Position numbers and translations under genes: made by a program. This document shows positions 34,801 to 43,424 of a stretch of DNA of 64,000 nt, piece after piece. Each line of letters starts with the position of its first letter. Position 1 is the stretch's first letter. The notes beneath the pieces are model-generated. The model had not been told where the DNA came from. It saw only the letters and a program-made list of their open reading frames with translations, and searched no databases. Origin of the DNA: Thecaphora thlaspeos (taxonomy: Eukaryota; Basidiomycota; Ustilaginomycetes; Urocystidales; Glomosporiaceae); the NCBI GenBank assembly GCA_900291925.1, contig UWYS01000001.1:1054001-1118000 (forward strand), in the 5' to 3' direction.

Positions 34801-35828
34801 CGCGCCACTTCGCCGTGCTGACGCCGTTTCAGAAGGTCACGCGCGACCGGATCGAAGCTGCCGCCTTGCCGCTCTCGAGGAAGATCAAGCAGCTGCGCCT
34901 CGAGCTGGCCAGGGAGGAGTCGCGTGTCAAGGTCCTCGAGCTCGACCTGGCCGCCGGCGAGCGGGTGGCGAGGAGCGCGGTCCCCAGCCTGAGGCTCTCG
35001 ACGTCATTTGTCAATGAGGCCCGAAAAATGCCCGGGTCGCAGCTGGCGATGCCGCAGCTGCTGGAGCTGAACGGCATGTCCGAGAGCCAGGCGGGCTTCG
35101 AAGAGACGTTTGGATCGCCGCCCGCCACGGCATCGCACGGATCGGCCTCGCGCAGTCTCGACGTCGATGCGACGTCGCCGATCGAGGCGGGCGGCCGGGC
35201 GAGGCTGGCGCAGAGCCAGAGGCGTCCATCATCGGAAATCCACGCTGCCGCCAAGTCGGTGCAACAGCAGCAGCAGCAAGCGCCTTCGAGCAGCGCGCTG
35301 GCGAGCGGCAGGATCACTAGGCCGGCGCACCAGCAGCGGCACCAGACCAACCTCAACTCGGTCTCGGAGCAGTCAGCCGACGAGTCGCCGGTGCTAGGGA
35401 ACGGGCATCTCGACAACTCGTTCCGATCGAGCCGGCCGAGCGACAGCGACCTGACCAGTGCCGATGTGACCGAGGCCGACGATGCCGAGGAAGAGGACGA
35501 GGGAGAAGAGGGGGCGGGACGCACGGCTTCGGACCTGCTCGAAGTCCGCGGCAGCGGCGCCCAGGCCGAGGGCCAGCCCGTCTCGCCGGCTCGCTCTTCC
35601 ATCTCTCGCTCGTCGGCGTCGTTTGAGGGGCGACCCGACGGCAGCAACGATAGCCTGCCGCGTGAGGCGGACGACGATGTGGTGCCGGAGGAGTGGGACA
35701 TGTCGAGGCTGGCGCGCGACGGTGGAAATCGCATCAGCCTGGTCGACCTACCTTCGCCGGGCGAGCTCAAGGAGGCCACGACGCGAAGGTTCATCTTTGG
35801 CGTCTCGGAGAGCAGCACCGTCGGGTGA
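28854..35828 (+). CDS. Very large Sec7-PH ARF guanine-nucleotide exchange factor (Syt1-like)
   Basis: Single exon, 2,324 residues from MDLPRSSYSTERTSNRF; an in-frame upstream ATG at 28104 is less likely. The N-terminal 1,350 residues are Ser/Ala/Gly/Arg-rich and disordered. A Sec7 domain lies at about 1371-1509 with ALRKLLMGLHLPKETQQIDR, whose Glu in LPKETQ is the catalytic glutamic finger, and FSLMMLHTDAFNKNAKHKMT. A PH-like domain follows at about 1635-1805 (SRKWKTCGLLLTGSQLLLFK to DDMNDWIHKINF). Next is an Arg/Glu-rich coiled coil at about 1949-2039 (KIEETAVSLKKVTDVLDEEL). It would load GTP on ARF at Golgi or plasma membrane. MLHTDAFN and the Sec7-PH-coiled-coil order fit yeast Syt1/Yel1-like and BRAG-like exchangers rather than Golgi Sec7/Gea. 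Confidence 0.9.
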   Translation: MDLPRSSYSTERTSNRFMTDNEGGAEEVWSDAQEKGPKIYNSFSSAAAAASRSSLSQRSSLPHLYASSPQAQVRPQSNADSPVFSSPLTPSSSNGALSGHRPKQSSLKRILGLGQEGGSPTASNGADGFSGPGTVPFSAGGMGLATKQASWSVQAALSPLASSRKNSDQSLTLADVVAPPRRDSAAVNGALQSRTSSALPRSSSSDASFELDESRESRLVGLGLGPATGGPTDISELEQGRGYGWNPERERSRTGSNRGKATLRGDSHDVISKKGSLAALGRPGIATSEIDLTRVSRNVSFGSQRMHSDLTRPLHDLVAMSVKQEQAIDSESSTALKTSAFAKLFRRKGKSSSEAKLASSAAADALQPPPPGRITSPAVRQIRRTASQNLLQQRAASIDVEAPLVVSPKVGPPMPPPTSPLPHAPAEPRRSTVNGRRPTRAEFDEDSPTDDFGPATPRAPTTGVVLAPDAASPSAPRSAATTAGPASKASETAAGPSGGSLRVDTTPVPGRSQASPSTPLSRSSVHRQTKQSSIDSSSSTRRRSLAFLASAITMGSIADQQGVGGGGEPEASHQSPFRSSFDMHQSSTAIGTVSPPPPPIEPLQKSQSQSTGLSPHVESGSKPVPIRALNRPKLVPKGATREDHISSVLTDFLKMDALGPGANGRAKGQKTAAAMYAEAYRSSSDEDGPDIRRPATRPHLSHTAASSSGRKGDGHPPPPVTAAQRGSGASAGRGSADDRNVAMSSLHQAESSKFTAGSSEAKKSTLSVSPKSTRTAVRGTFAAAPAGPSMGGYISPFYVAPLTSVDGGIAARSGRPSGRRASASSRSIASDESRSVKSGISGSTGAAAANRKATLAASKEGKSAFQDPETSTSTTAITAAAASQGTEAVARRAKSHTNLKAAQQQEQREAQEAEASGKASGTAAADRLPAREEAVSTPLQKRRPSLGIATSNKAMDPTAAVAPPPTASIATAATVTASPSRLRSASSSSTFGQRLFRRPRTAGGDLSAHPLPSLQTSRTSDVEPSQRAASYDLLASPTGSIEFEMLDTSAKTLEVARNAQRGNSISDFGRLSHEAPRPTYGLASGGGGAAKRDSRGRSNSIASIDVHAARARNGRASSDAYTEDRQSGDPMDRRGFSPSRLESSGGVASLFGGGGGTSRQRTSSLLPSFGFGRARTSSSAGLGSATPTNIRSGARSPDLAPDAGLPAHESGPQSFAAALASITTADSGSQNAVRRKGSFRALVSAAGRKASAPGPGASGDASKGRSNGASLQPEEYFPRTSRDSGEDGRSAGRLSISSTRRSSSLRTSFQRRPSSRTQGSATELDSPGSQPPPPPPQATASAKPSFKESAPWPDESAEEYAERIADTVPKTEIAAVLASSADPFYAAALRHHMTVFWFNGNALDIALRKLLMGLHLPKETQQIDRVMEAFAKRYNECNNGLFASEDQPYILSFSLMMLHTDAFNKNAKHKMTKADYLRNTGPSGVPTEILEYLYENLTFTQFIYVEDRDDLQRRASEAAVAVGGLGASGGGGGSGLGGPSLHAAGGSAGQTARARIDPYYLITQGKLGELRADIDHLIPEDTPFSYTGTLAGFDIDRLNAAFLHAPSIEIATGRPAVAAVATPPVSSWVGLEVTAHMGILQQASQQQPDEVVSLKVTKVGVVSRKDDVGDGGRKTASRKWKTCGLLLTGSQLLLFKDIVWTTALQSQILDQVGHSQLSDGIGPPGPEELEPVEGGVIISPRITYFRPDGVISLADAVAVKDNTYTKYDFVFRLLAAKGRQYLIQAQNEDDMNDWIHKINFCACFRTCDLKIRGLDLSSRPSSALGGGAASAAAAPRGDGRSSQGRRSSAASDARTFASEGMKLSHSSTYSSMSDVEGQAATDVVRPTSSAGIATAARSMSPTLLADDDSDEDREELDEAGEANRSFSPTSCSRVSSRASSSRPMPLLQKRLAARRELVLAKIEETAVSLKKVTDVLDEELRLARHFAVLTPFQKVTRDRIEAAALPLSRKIKQLRLELAREESRVKVLELDLAAGERVARSAVPSLRLSTSFVNEARKMPGSQLAMPQLLELNGMSESQAGFEETFGSPPATASHGSASRSLDVDATSPIEAGGRARLAQSQRRPSSEIHAAAKSVQQQQQQAPSSSALASGRITRPAHQQRHQTNLNSVSEQSADESPVLGNGHLDNSFRSSRPSDSDLTSADVTEADDAEEEDEGEEGAGRTASDLLEVRGSGAQAEGQPVSPARSSISRSSASFEGRPDGSNDSLPREADDDVVPEEWDMSRLARDGGNRISLVDLPSPGELKEATTRRFIFGVSESSTVG

Positions 35829-37021
35829 AGTGTGGCGGTGCGTCGGCGGTGCGTCGGCGCTGCTCGTATTTTAAACGCTCTAGAAGAGGTGCTGCGGGCC
35901 GTTGCTCCATCTCATCGACGTCCATGGAGCATTGACTGTTGCCCCACCTGTCGAGCTGCCCCGCACTTTTCCAACCTGACCCATACATCACACGTAGACA
36001 CACACCCACTACCTTTGTACCCCTCCTCTATCGCTCTCTAACCATATGATATACACGCTTCGTTTCTCTCTTTACTCCCTCGCTCTTCCCCCTTCTGGAC
36101 CCAGGTCACCCCACATAACGCTATCGCGCCGTTCGGCTGCTCCACCGTACGATCTGTTGGTTGGCTGGAAGATGGTGGCCCGAGTCGTCCGGGTCTAGTG
36201 CCGCTCCGATGGCTGCACTCGCACGAGAAAGCCGCCCGGCCTGAAGCACACATCCGAATGAGCGGATGCGCGTGAAAGAAACGCATGCGCGTGTCTGCCA
36301 GACCAGCCCAACCCGCAGCCGGTCCGGTCCGGTCCGCCTCGGGGCCCAAGTTACCGGGCCCTTCCCGCGGCGCCCGCAACCCGCACGTACGGGCGCGTGT
36401 AGCTCGCTCGAGTGGGACGAGAAAGAAAGGCAAGCGACAGCGGTGCACTCTTTCTCGCGCTGAGTCGCTCTGGCTTGCTCTGGGGCCGCAAGCACGAGCT
36501 GGCGACAGCAGCTGTGTGCGTGCGTTGCGACGGGGGTGTATGCGGAGAAGGCAGCAAGGAAGGCCTCTCCTCGTGCCGCTTTCAAGCTTGCGCCCTCGTT
36601 GGCCCGGTGCCGGCTTCTTTGCGGGGTCCGGGAGCCGAGCGCATTCATCGTGCCTCTCAGGCTGCCCCGGTTGCGCCATGCCGGCCTCGCTGGATTCCGA
36701 TCGTCGTCGCCCGTCCGCTCCCATGCTATATAGACCGCGAGCTCCCGTGCACCGTGCACCTCCCTCCTTTTCTACTCCTCTCCTCCTTCTCCTACCTCTA
36801 ACGCCATCTGCACTTTGGCCCTCTCCTGCCCTGTCTCCTACTGCCAGCCAGCAGCAGCAACAACCACAACAGCAACAACCACCTCACAGCGCTCCACCGG
36901 TCCGCACTTTCAGCGTCCGATCGCTTCTTCTCTACTGCAGCGTAGCAGGCCTCTCCGACCTCCTCCTCCTCCTCTCTCTCGTCTCGGCCGTCCCCATTTC
37001 CCCACACCCCACACGCCCAGC
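35829..37021. other. Intergenic region upstream of FOX2
   Basis: About 1.2 kb. TATATA occurs at 36727-36732, about 290 nt before the FOX2 start, followed by a leader with CAG/CAA-rich (36850-36875) and CT-rich stretches. The ORFs here have no recognisable domain. Confidence 0.45.
36727..36732 (+). promoter_or_regulatory. TATA-like element upstream of FOX2
   Basis: TATATA in GC-rich DNA about 290 nt before the FOX2 start codon; plausible core promoter element with a long leader. Confidence 0.4.
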
Positions 37022-39884
37022 ATGTCCGACTTCCCCAGCACTGAGAATGGCAAGATCTCGCTCAAGAACCGGGTCGTCATCGTGACCGGCGCCGGCAACG
37101 GCCTTGGTGAAGCGTGAGTGCGGCTGTCGTTGCGATCGACTCGAGGCGAGGCCAAGGATCGGCATCCGCTCGACACACCAGACGATAGGACCGTACGCTG
37201 ACTTTCCGTCTTGCCTCTCTTCTTTCCGACCGCCTGCCAGGTACGCCCTCTTCTTTGCCTCGCACGGCGCAAAGGTCCTGGTCAACGACCTCGGACCGGC
37301 GGCCAGCGACAAGAGCAAGAAGGCTGCAGACCTCGTCGTTGAGCAGATCAAGTCCAACGGCGGCGACGCCATCGCAAACTACGACTGCAACGTCGAGGGA
37401 GCAAAGATTGTCCAGCAGGCCATTGACAAGTGGGGCCGCATCGACATCCTCATCAACAATGCCGGCATCCTTCGCGACAAGTCGTTCAAGGGCATGACCG
37501 ACAAGGAGTGGGACCAGATCACCGACGTCCACATCACCGGCTCCTACGCCTGCGCAAAGGCCGCCTGGCCCCACATGCGCAAGCAAAAGTTTGGCCGCAT
37601 CCTCAACACGGCCTCGGCCGCCGGCCTCTACGGCAACTTCGGGCAGGCCAACTACTCGGCCGCCAAGATGGCCATGGTCAGCTTCTCAAAGTCACTCGGC
37701 ATTGAGGGCGCCAAGTACAACATCCTCGCAAACACGCTCGCTCCCGTCGCCGCGAGCCAGCTGACTCAGACCATCATGCCGCCGGAGATGCTCGAGAACC
37801 TGAAGCCCGACTACGTTGTTCCCATCGTCGCCTACCTTGTCTCGGCAGAGAACAAGGACATCAACGGTCAGGTGTTCGAGTGCGGCGCCGGGTTCTTTGC
37901 CATGGTCCGCCGCGAGCGCAGCCGCGGCGTCGTCTTCAAGACGGACGAGACCTTCACTCCGGCGGCTGTCCGCACCCGGATCGACGAGATCCTCGACTAC
38001 GACGAGGGCGCAGAGTACCCCGAGAAGCTCACTGATGCCAACCACATGGAGTTCCTTGAGCGCGCCAAAGCGGCCAAGCCCAACGACCAGGGCGACGAGC
38101 CCGTCCGCTTCGACGGCAAGACGGTCATCGTGACGGGCGCCGGCGCCGGCTTGGGCCGCGCCTACGCTCTCATGTTTGCCAAGCTCGGCGCCAACGTCGT
38201 TGTCAACGACTTTGCCGAGAAGAACGCGGCCGCCGTCGTCGACGAGATCAAGAAGGCAAGCGGCAAGGCGGCCCCCGCCGTCGGCTCGGTCGAGGACGGC
38301 GAGAAGGTCGTCAAGGCCGCGCTCGACGCCTTCGGCGGCCTCCACGCTGTCGTCAACAACGCCGGCATTCTCCGCGACAAGTCGTTCGCCGCCATGACCG
38401 ACGACGAGTGGCACGCCGTCATCAACGTCCACCTGCGTGGTACCTACGCCGTCTGCAAGGCCGCCTGGCCCATCTTCCAGAAGCAAAAGTACGGCAGGAT
38501 CGTCAACACGACGTCGGCCGTCGGCATTTACGGCAACTTTGGCCAGGTCAACTACGCCACGGCAAAGTCGGGCATTATCGGCCTCACCCAGACGCTCAGC
38601 ATCGAGGGCGCCAAGTACAACATCCTCGCCAACACCATCGCGCCCAACGCCGGCACCGCCATGACCTCGACCATCTGGCCGCAGGAGATGGTCGACGCCT
38701 TCAAGCCCGAGTTTGTCGCCCCGATGGTCGGCTACCTCGCCAGCGAGGCCAACACCGAGCACAGCAAGCTGCTGTTCGAGGTCTCGGGCGGCTGGATCGC
38801 TGCGACTCGCTGGCAGCGCGCGGGCGGACATGCCTTCAGCCACGGCAAGCCGCCGACGCCCGAGAAGGTCGTCAAGAAGTGGAGCAAGATCACCGATTTT
38901 GAGACGAACCCCAGCTGGCCCACGAGCCTTAGCGAGTCGCTTGGCGACATTGTCTCCAACTTTGGCCAGGAGTCGGACGAGGAGTCGGACGATGAGGACG
39001 AGGGCGGCGCCGACAGCTACGTTGATGCCGAAGACACCGACGAGATTAAGGCGGCCAAGCGCGCTCAGAACGAAGAGTCCGAATACAGCTACAGCGAGCG
39101 CGACGTGATCCTGTACAACCTCGGCGTCGGCGCAACCGAAAAGGAGCTCGACCTCGTCTTTGAGCTGGACGACGAGTTCAAGGCGGTCCCCACGTTCGGC
39201 GTCGTGCCGCAATTTGCGGCGTCGAGCGGGGTGCCGTTCGACTTCCTGCCCAACTTCAGCCCTATGATGCTGCTGCACGGCGAGCAGTACCTCTCGATCA
39301 AGAGGGAGATCGCGACGAGCGGGACGCTCATCAGCCGCCCACGGATCATCGAGGTGCTGGACAAGGGCAAGGCGGCCGCCGTCACGTTGATGATCGACAC
39401 GGTGGACAAGTCGACGGGCCAGCTGGTGTTCGAGAACCAGAGTACCGTCTTTATCCGCGGCTCGGGCGGCTTCGGCGGCAAGAAGACGGGACGCGACCGC
39501 GGCGCTGCGTCGGCGGCCAACAAGCCGCCGCAGAGGAAGGCGGACAAGGTGGTGACGGAGAAGACGACCGAGGGCCAGGCGGCGCTGTACCGTCTGAGCG
39601 GCGACTACAACCCGCTCCACGTCGACCCCAGCTTTGCGGCGTTGGGCGGCTTTGACAAGCCGATCCTGCACGGACTGTGCTCGTTTGGCATCTCGGGCAA
39701 GCACATCCTGCGTGCCTACGGACCCTACAAGGACATCAAGGTGCGCTTCACGGGCACCGTCTTGCCCGGCGAGACGCTCGAGACGAGCATGTGGAAGGAG
39801 GGCAACAAGGTCATCTTTACCACACGCGTCGTCGAGAGGGACACGCAGGCGCTTGGTGCGGCCGCCGTCACGCTTATCGAGTAA
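37022..39884 (+). CDS. FOX2: Multifunctional beta-oxidation enzyme 2 (hydratase / 3-hydroxyacyl-CoA dehydrogenase)
   Basis: Two exons, 37022..37113 and 37241..39884, 911 residues. There are two tandem SDR dehydrogenase domains (about 7-300 and 318-600), each with TGAGNGLG/TGAGAGLG, NNAGILRDKSF and a catalytic YSAAK or YATAK. An acidic linker (SDEESDDEDEGG) leads to a C-terminal MaoC/hot-dog 2-enoyl-CoA hydratase 2 domain (about 647-911) with the active-site segment YRLSGDYNPLHVDPSF then KPILHGLCSFG. It performs the second and third steps of fatty-acid beta-oxidation via D-3-hydroxyacyl-CoA. The protein ends AAAVTLIE with no SKL/AKL-type PTS1, unlike most fungal FOX2, and no PTS2 is seen. The first intron splits the first NAD-binding motif. 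Confidence 0.95.
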
Positions 39885-40632
39885 GCCGGAGTCTGCTTTG
39901 CGCTCCCTGACCGCCCCTTTGCGGCCTTGTTTGCCAATGTAACGATGTGAAGCTACGGTTGCGAGTCGCTGGTCCGTCTGTTGGCGTAGTCGGCATTATG
40001 CAGGAGCAAAAATGGCGACAAACATGAGACTGTTGACTACGCATCCCGTCGGGACCTTGTCTGAGGTTGGCGAGTGGCATGCGAGAGGGCAGAAGTGAGT
40101 GTAGCGGGGTATTGGCCGGACGGACGGACGGACGGACGGTCTAGAATGCGTCGGTACGAACTGTGCGATTGTAGGATTTATTGCCAGCTGTCTGGTGGTG
40201 GAGTGGCAGTGGACGCTGCTGCGCCTTGCCGTGTGTGGGCGAGGGCTGGGAAAGGTCACGCACGAATTACCGGTACCGCACTGCAGTGCGCCGCGACGAG
40301 CGTCGAGCGACGAGCGAGGATCAGCAGCAGCGGCGGCCAGCATGCGACGCCCGAGGCCGCAGCGTCACGTCTTCAGACTTGGCCCGGCGCCCTCTCCGCA
40401 AGCGTCGACACCTTTCTTCTTCGGCTCCGGCAACCAACACAGAACTAACTCCTCACCATCAACTGCCAACTGCTTCGCTCTCACCACGAGCGCCTTGCCT
40501 CGCACCACACGTCACGCCGCCTCACTCGGCCCAGCAAATCTACCCTGCTCTGTCACCCTCGGCGGGGTCATAGCGTCCGTCAGTGCGCAGCCACCCCACC
40601 GGCCGCCGCCCACAGTGCTCGACGAGAGCTTG
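39885..40632. other. Intergenic region between FOX2 and MMT-like gene
   Basis: About 0.75 kb, with a (GGAC)n run at 40118-40139. The frame of the downstream gene is open from 40195, but the added sequence has no recognisable domain, so it is probably leader. Confidence 0.45.
40118..40139. repeat. (GGAC)n tetranucleotide repeat
   Basis: Five GGAC units downstream of FOX2. Confidence 0.93.
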
Positions 40633-42507
40633 ATGAGACCCTCGCGCTCCGTGCACCTCGCCGCCAGCGCATCGCTCCGATCAATCGGCCAGCGTCAGTC
40701 GTCTTGCCCTCACCTCTTTTACGCCCACCACCACCACCACGTCCTCCTCCTTCTCTTTTCCCCCTTCCCCCTCCCTCACTCTCTCCATCGTCGCAACAAG
40801 TCGACCCACTATCCACCACCACCACCACCACCCCACCCAGCCGGCCCATCAAAGCAGCACACCGTCCTCCCCAAACCATCTCAGCCCACCTCGTCACTAC
40901 CGCACGAAGAGCGAGCCGCCGCCACAACAAACTGTAACAGAGGTCCACCTCAGCCCCCCAGGCACCCGGGTCCCCCACGTCTGGTCCGCTACGAGGACCC
41001 CACATCATCGACGGAAAGGTACGGCCCGCTCTCCATCTACCCACGCAGCTTCTCCCACCCTTCCTACCCGGACTCGAACTCCTACCGTGCCCACCTCACC
41101 TCCCGAATAGCTCCTGCCAGTCTCTTTGGTCTCTTTCCCTCGACCACATCCACCGCAGCTAGCCTGTCGCCAGCCCCCGCAACTAGCGTCTTTGCCAAGA
41201 AACCCTCGACAACACAGACCAGCGTCGCCTCTTCTACATTGGCGTCGGACGCACACATCGCCACCACCCTCGGGGTCGAACACAGATCCCACTCGCCGGC
41301 GACCAGCATGTCGTCCGCGACCGCCGTCGCCCGGGACGCCAACGCCAGCGACATCCGTCAGCGTAAGCGCGCCGCCGCAAAAGAGGCGCACGCGCACGAG
41401 CACGCTCACCAGCATGAGCATAGCCACAGCATCTTTGGGCACCACCACGACCACGGCAGCGCCGAAGAGGCCGACCAGCTCATAGCCGCGCTCAAGGGCA
41501 AGGGCGATCGCGGGAGCAACATTACGCTGCTGGGGCTCGCCTCCAACGTCGGCCTGTGCGGCGCCAAGGGTGTGGCGGGCGTCTACCTCAACAGCGCAGC
41601 GCTCCTGGCCGATGCGGCGCACTCGCTCTCCGACATGTTCGCCGACCTGGTGACGCTCTTCTGCTGGAAGATGTCGCGCAAGCCGCCGTCGGCTTCGCAC
41701 CCGCTCGGATACGGCAAGTACGAGACGATGGGCTCGCTCGGCGTCAGCCTGGTGCTCGTGGCGGGAGCGGTGGGCATCGGTTTCCACTCGTACGGCCTGC
41801 TGCTCGAGGCTCTTCAGCCGACGCTCCAGCACGCCCCCGCCGCCATCCAGGCGTTTGGTTCCTTGACCGGCTCGATCGCTCAAGTCGGCAGCCACGTTGG
41901 CCATAGCCACAGCCACGATGCAGCGGCCGCCGGAGCGGGTGGCGAGCACGGCCTGCTCGATCCCAACGCCATGTGGTTTGCGCTGGCCAGCGTGCTGATC
42001 AAGGAGTGGCTCTACCACGCAACGCTCAAGATCGCAAAGGAGGAAAACAGCAGCGTGCTAGAAGCCAACGCGCTTCACCACCGGTCCGATAGCCTCTCTT
42101 CGGCCGTCACCTTCCTCGCGATCGGCGGGAGCTGGCTCGGCTTCCCCGTCCTCGACCCGCTCGGCGGTTTGCTGGTGGCCGGCCTGATCGGTAAACAGGG
42201 CGCCGACCTGTTGATCGGTGCGCTGGGCGAGCTGTCGGACAGGGGCGTAGAGGCAGACGTGCTGCAGACGTTCGACAAGGCCATTGCGCAGGTGCAGAAG
42301 GAGCAGTTCCCCGAGCTGCTCAAAGGGTGGAGGGACCTGCGCGCCGTCAAGAGCGGGGTATCGACGTTTGCCGACGTGACGCTCGAGTTGCCGCGAGAGA
42401 CGACGTTGGAAAAGGCGGGAGCGGTAGAGGGGCAGGTGCGAGAGGCCATCAGCAGGGCCGTCAAGGGGGTGAGTAGCATGGCGCGCGAGATGGTGGCCCA
42501 ACGTTGA
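40633..42507 (+). CDS. Mitochondrial cation-diffusion-facilitator metal transporter (Mmt1/Mmt2 type)
   Basis: Intronless, 624 residues. The start at 40633 (MRPSRSVHLAASASLRSIGQ) gives an Arg/Ser-rich, acid-free mitochondrial presequence; in-frame upstream ATGs exist to 40195. A long Pro/Ser/His linker leads to a histidine-rich segment (about 252-276, EHAHQHEHSHSIFGHHHDH), then the CDF domain from about 289: LASNVGLCGAKGVAGVYLNS, ALLADAAHSLSDMFADLVTL (the HSLSD metal site), SHPLGYGKYETMGSLGVS, and LEANALHHRSDSLSSAVTFL (HHRSD site). A second His-rich loop, HVGHSHSHD, lies between spans. HPLGYGKYE and HHRSDSLSS are typical of yeast Mmt1/Mmt2, which export iron from mitochondria. Metal identity is inferred. 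Confidence 0.87.
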   Translation: MRPSRSVHLAASASLRSIGQRQSSCPHLFYAHHHHHVLLLLFSPFPLPHSLHRRNKSTHYPPPPPPPHPAGPSKQHTVLPKPSQPTSSLPHEERAAATTNCNRGPPQPPRHPGPPRLVRYEDPTSSTERYGPLSIYPRSFSHPSYPDSNSYRAHLTSRIAPASLFGLFPSTTSTAASLSPAPATSVFAKKPSTTQTSVASSTLASDAHIATTLGVEHRSHSPATSMSSATAVARDANASDIRQRKRAAAKEAHAHEHAHQHEHSHSIFGHHHDHGSAEEADQLIAALKGKGDRGSNITLLGLASNVGLCGAKGVAGVYLNSAALLADAAHSLSDMFADLVTLFCWKMSRKPPSASHPLGYGKYETMGSLGVSLVLVAGAVGIGFHSYGLLLEALQPTLQHAPAAIQAFGSLTGSIAQVGSHVGHSHSHDAAAAGAGGEHGLLDPNAMWFALASVLIKEWLYHATLKIAKEENSSVLEANALHHRSDSLSSAVTFLAIGGSWLGFPVLDPLGGLLVAGLIGKQGADLLIGALGELSDRGVEADVLQTFDKAIAQVQKEQFPELLKGWRDLRAVKSGVSTFADVTLELPRETTLEKAGAVEGQVREAISRAVKGVSSMAREMVAQR

Positions 42508-43424
42508 TTCGGCAAGGCACACGAGAGACTGATCCATGCCGGTCGTTTCGTTTGCTTTGCTGTCGTCGCCATTGCGCATCGCCATCCGCCGGCGCAGGTG
42601 AAAGAAGTGCGTGTCCGTCTAGACGTCGTCGACCAGGAGGCTTGATCGCGGCCATGCTCTGTGGCGTCACATCTTTGCGATTCCCTGGTTGCGTGCCACC
42701 ACCATACGTCCATGCTCGTAGACGATCTTTCAACCCCATGCACTGCTGTGCGAACTAGGCTCTCGGCCGAAAGCCGTAGGCAGGGTGGTAGTAGTAGTAG
42801 TGGCAGCGAGAGCAGTGAAGGTGCCGCCGCAGTACTGCATGCACTCGCTCGACTGAGATGGGCAGATTTTCCGACTCCCGAATGCGGTCGATGGCGCTGG
42901 CTGCCGACGCGTGGCGTGGTGCTTGGGCCACGGCTCAATGTGACCGGCTCACATGCCGTACCGAGCGCCGGTGGACTGAGATTCTTCCCTGACAACGTCG
43001 CAGACACACGCACGACGGTACATGAGTACACGAGATCAAGAGACAAGCTAAGAGGAAGTGGAGCAGAAGCAGCCCACCCGGCCACCAGCAGAGCGACATG
43101 GCGCACGCACGGAGTGAAGGATCAACACAGCGGCCTGCTCGAAGCTTTGGCTTTTGTGCAGCCAGACCACCCGTCGACCGCACGGCGTGACACATCCCCG
43201 TGACGCAAGGAAGGCATGTAAAGCAGTACAATCGGCGGCCTCTTGTCTTGCGATGGGCAGCCGGTATGTAAGTACATGCTCGCTGTGCCCGGTGGATGCA
43301 CCGGCAGGGGTATAAGAAGCAACCGTCTCGCCTCGCCGCCGTCTACCTTTTGCACGCTCACCGTACCCATCAACAATTTGCAATCCGCCCCCGCCACACT
43401 CTCACATACACAATCTCGCCCACC
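42508..43424. other. Intergenic region upstream of the MDR oxidoreductase
   Basis: About 0.9 kb, including a short (GTA)n run near 42790-42803 and a TATA element near 43311. No gene recognised. Confidence 0.45.
43311..43317 (+). promoter_or_regulatory. TATA-like element upstream of the MDR gene
   Basis: TATAAGA about 110 nt before the start codon at 43425, a typical fungal core-promoter position. Confidence 0.5.

Noticed and set aside
37692..39704. 670-codon ORF opposite FOX2
   Set aside because: Mirror of FOX2 codons with G/C third positions; repetitive Leu/Val/Asp/Arg translation without any family features.
39885..40180. Hidden PTS1 for FOX2 by readthrough or splicing
   Set aside because: The readthrough frame and several candidate acceptors were followed; none gave an S/A/C-K/R/H-L end. 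A VRL end in one frame is not a convincing signal.
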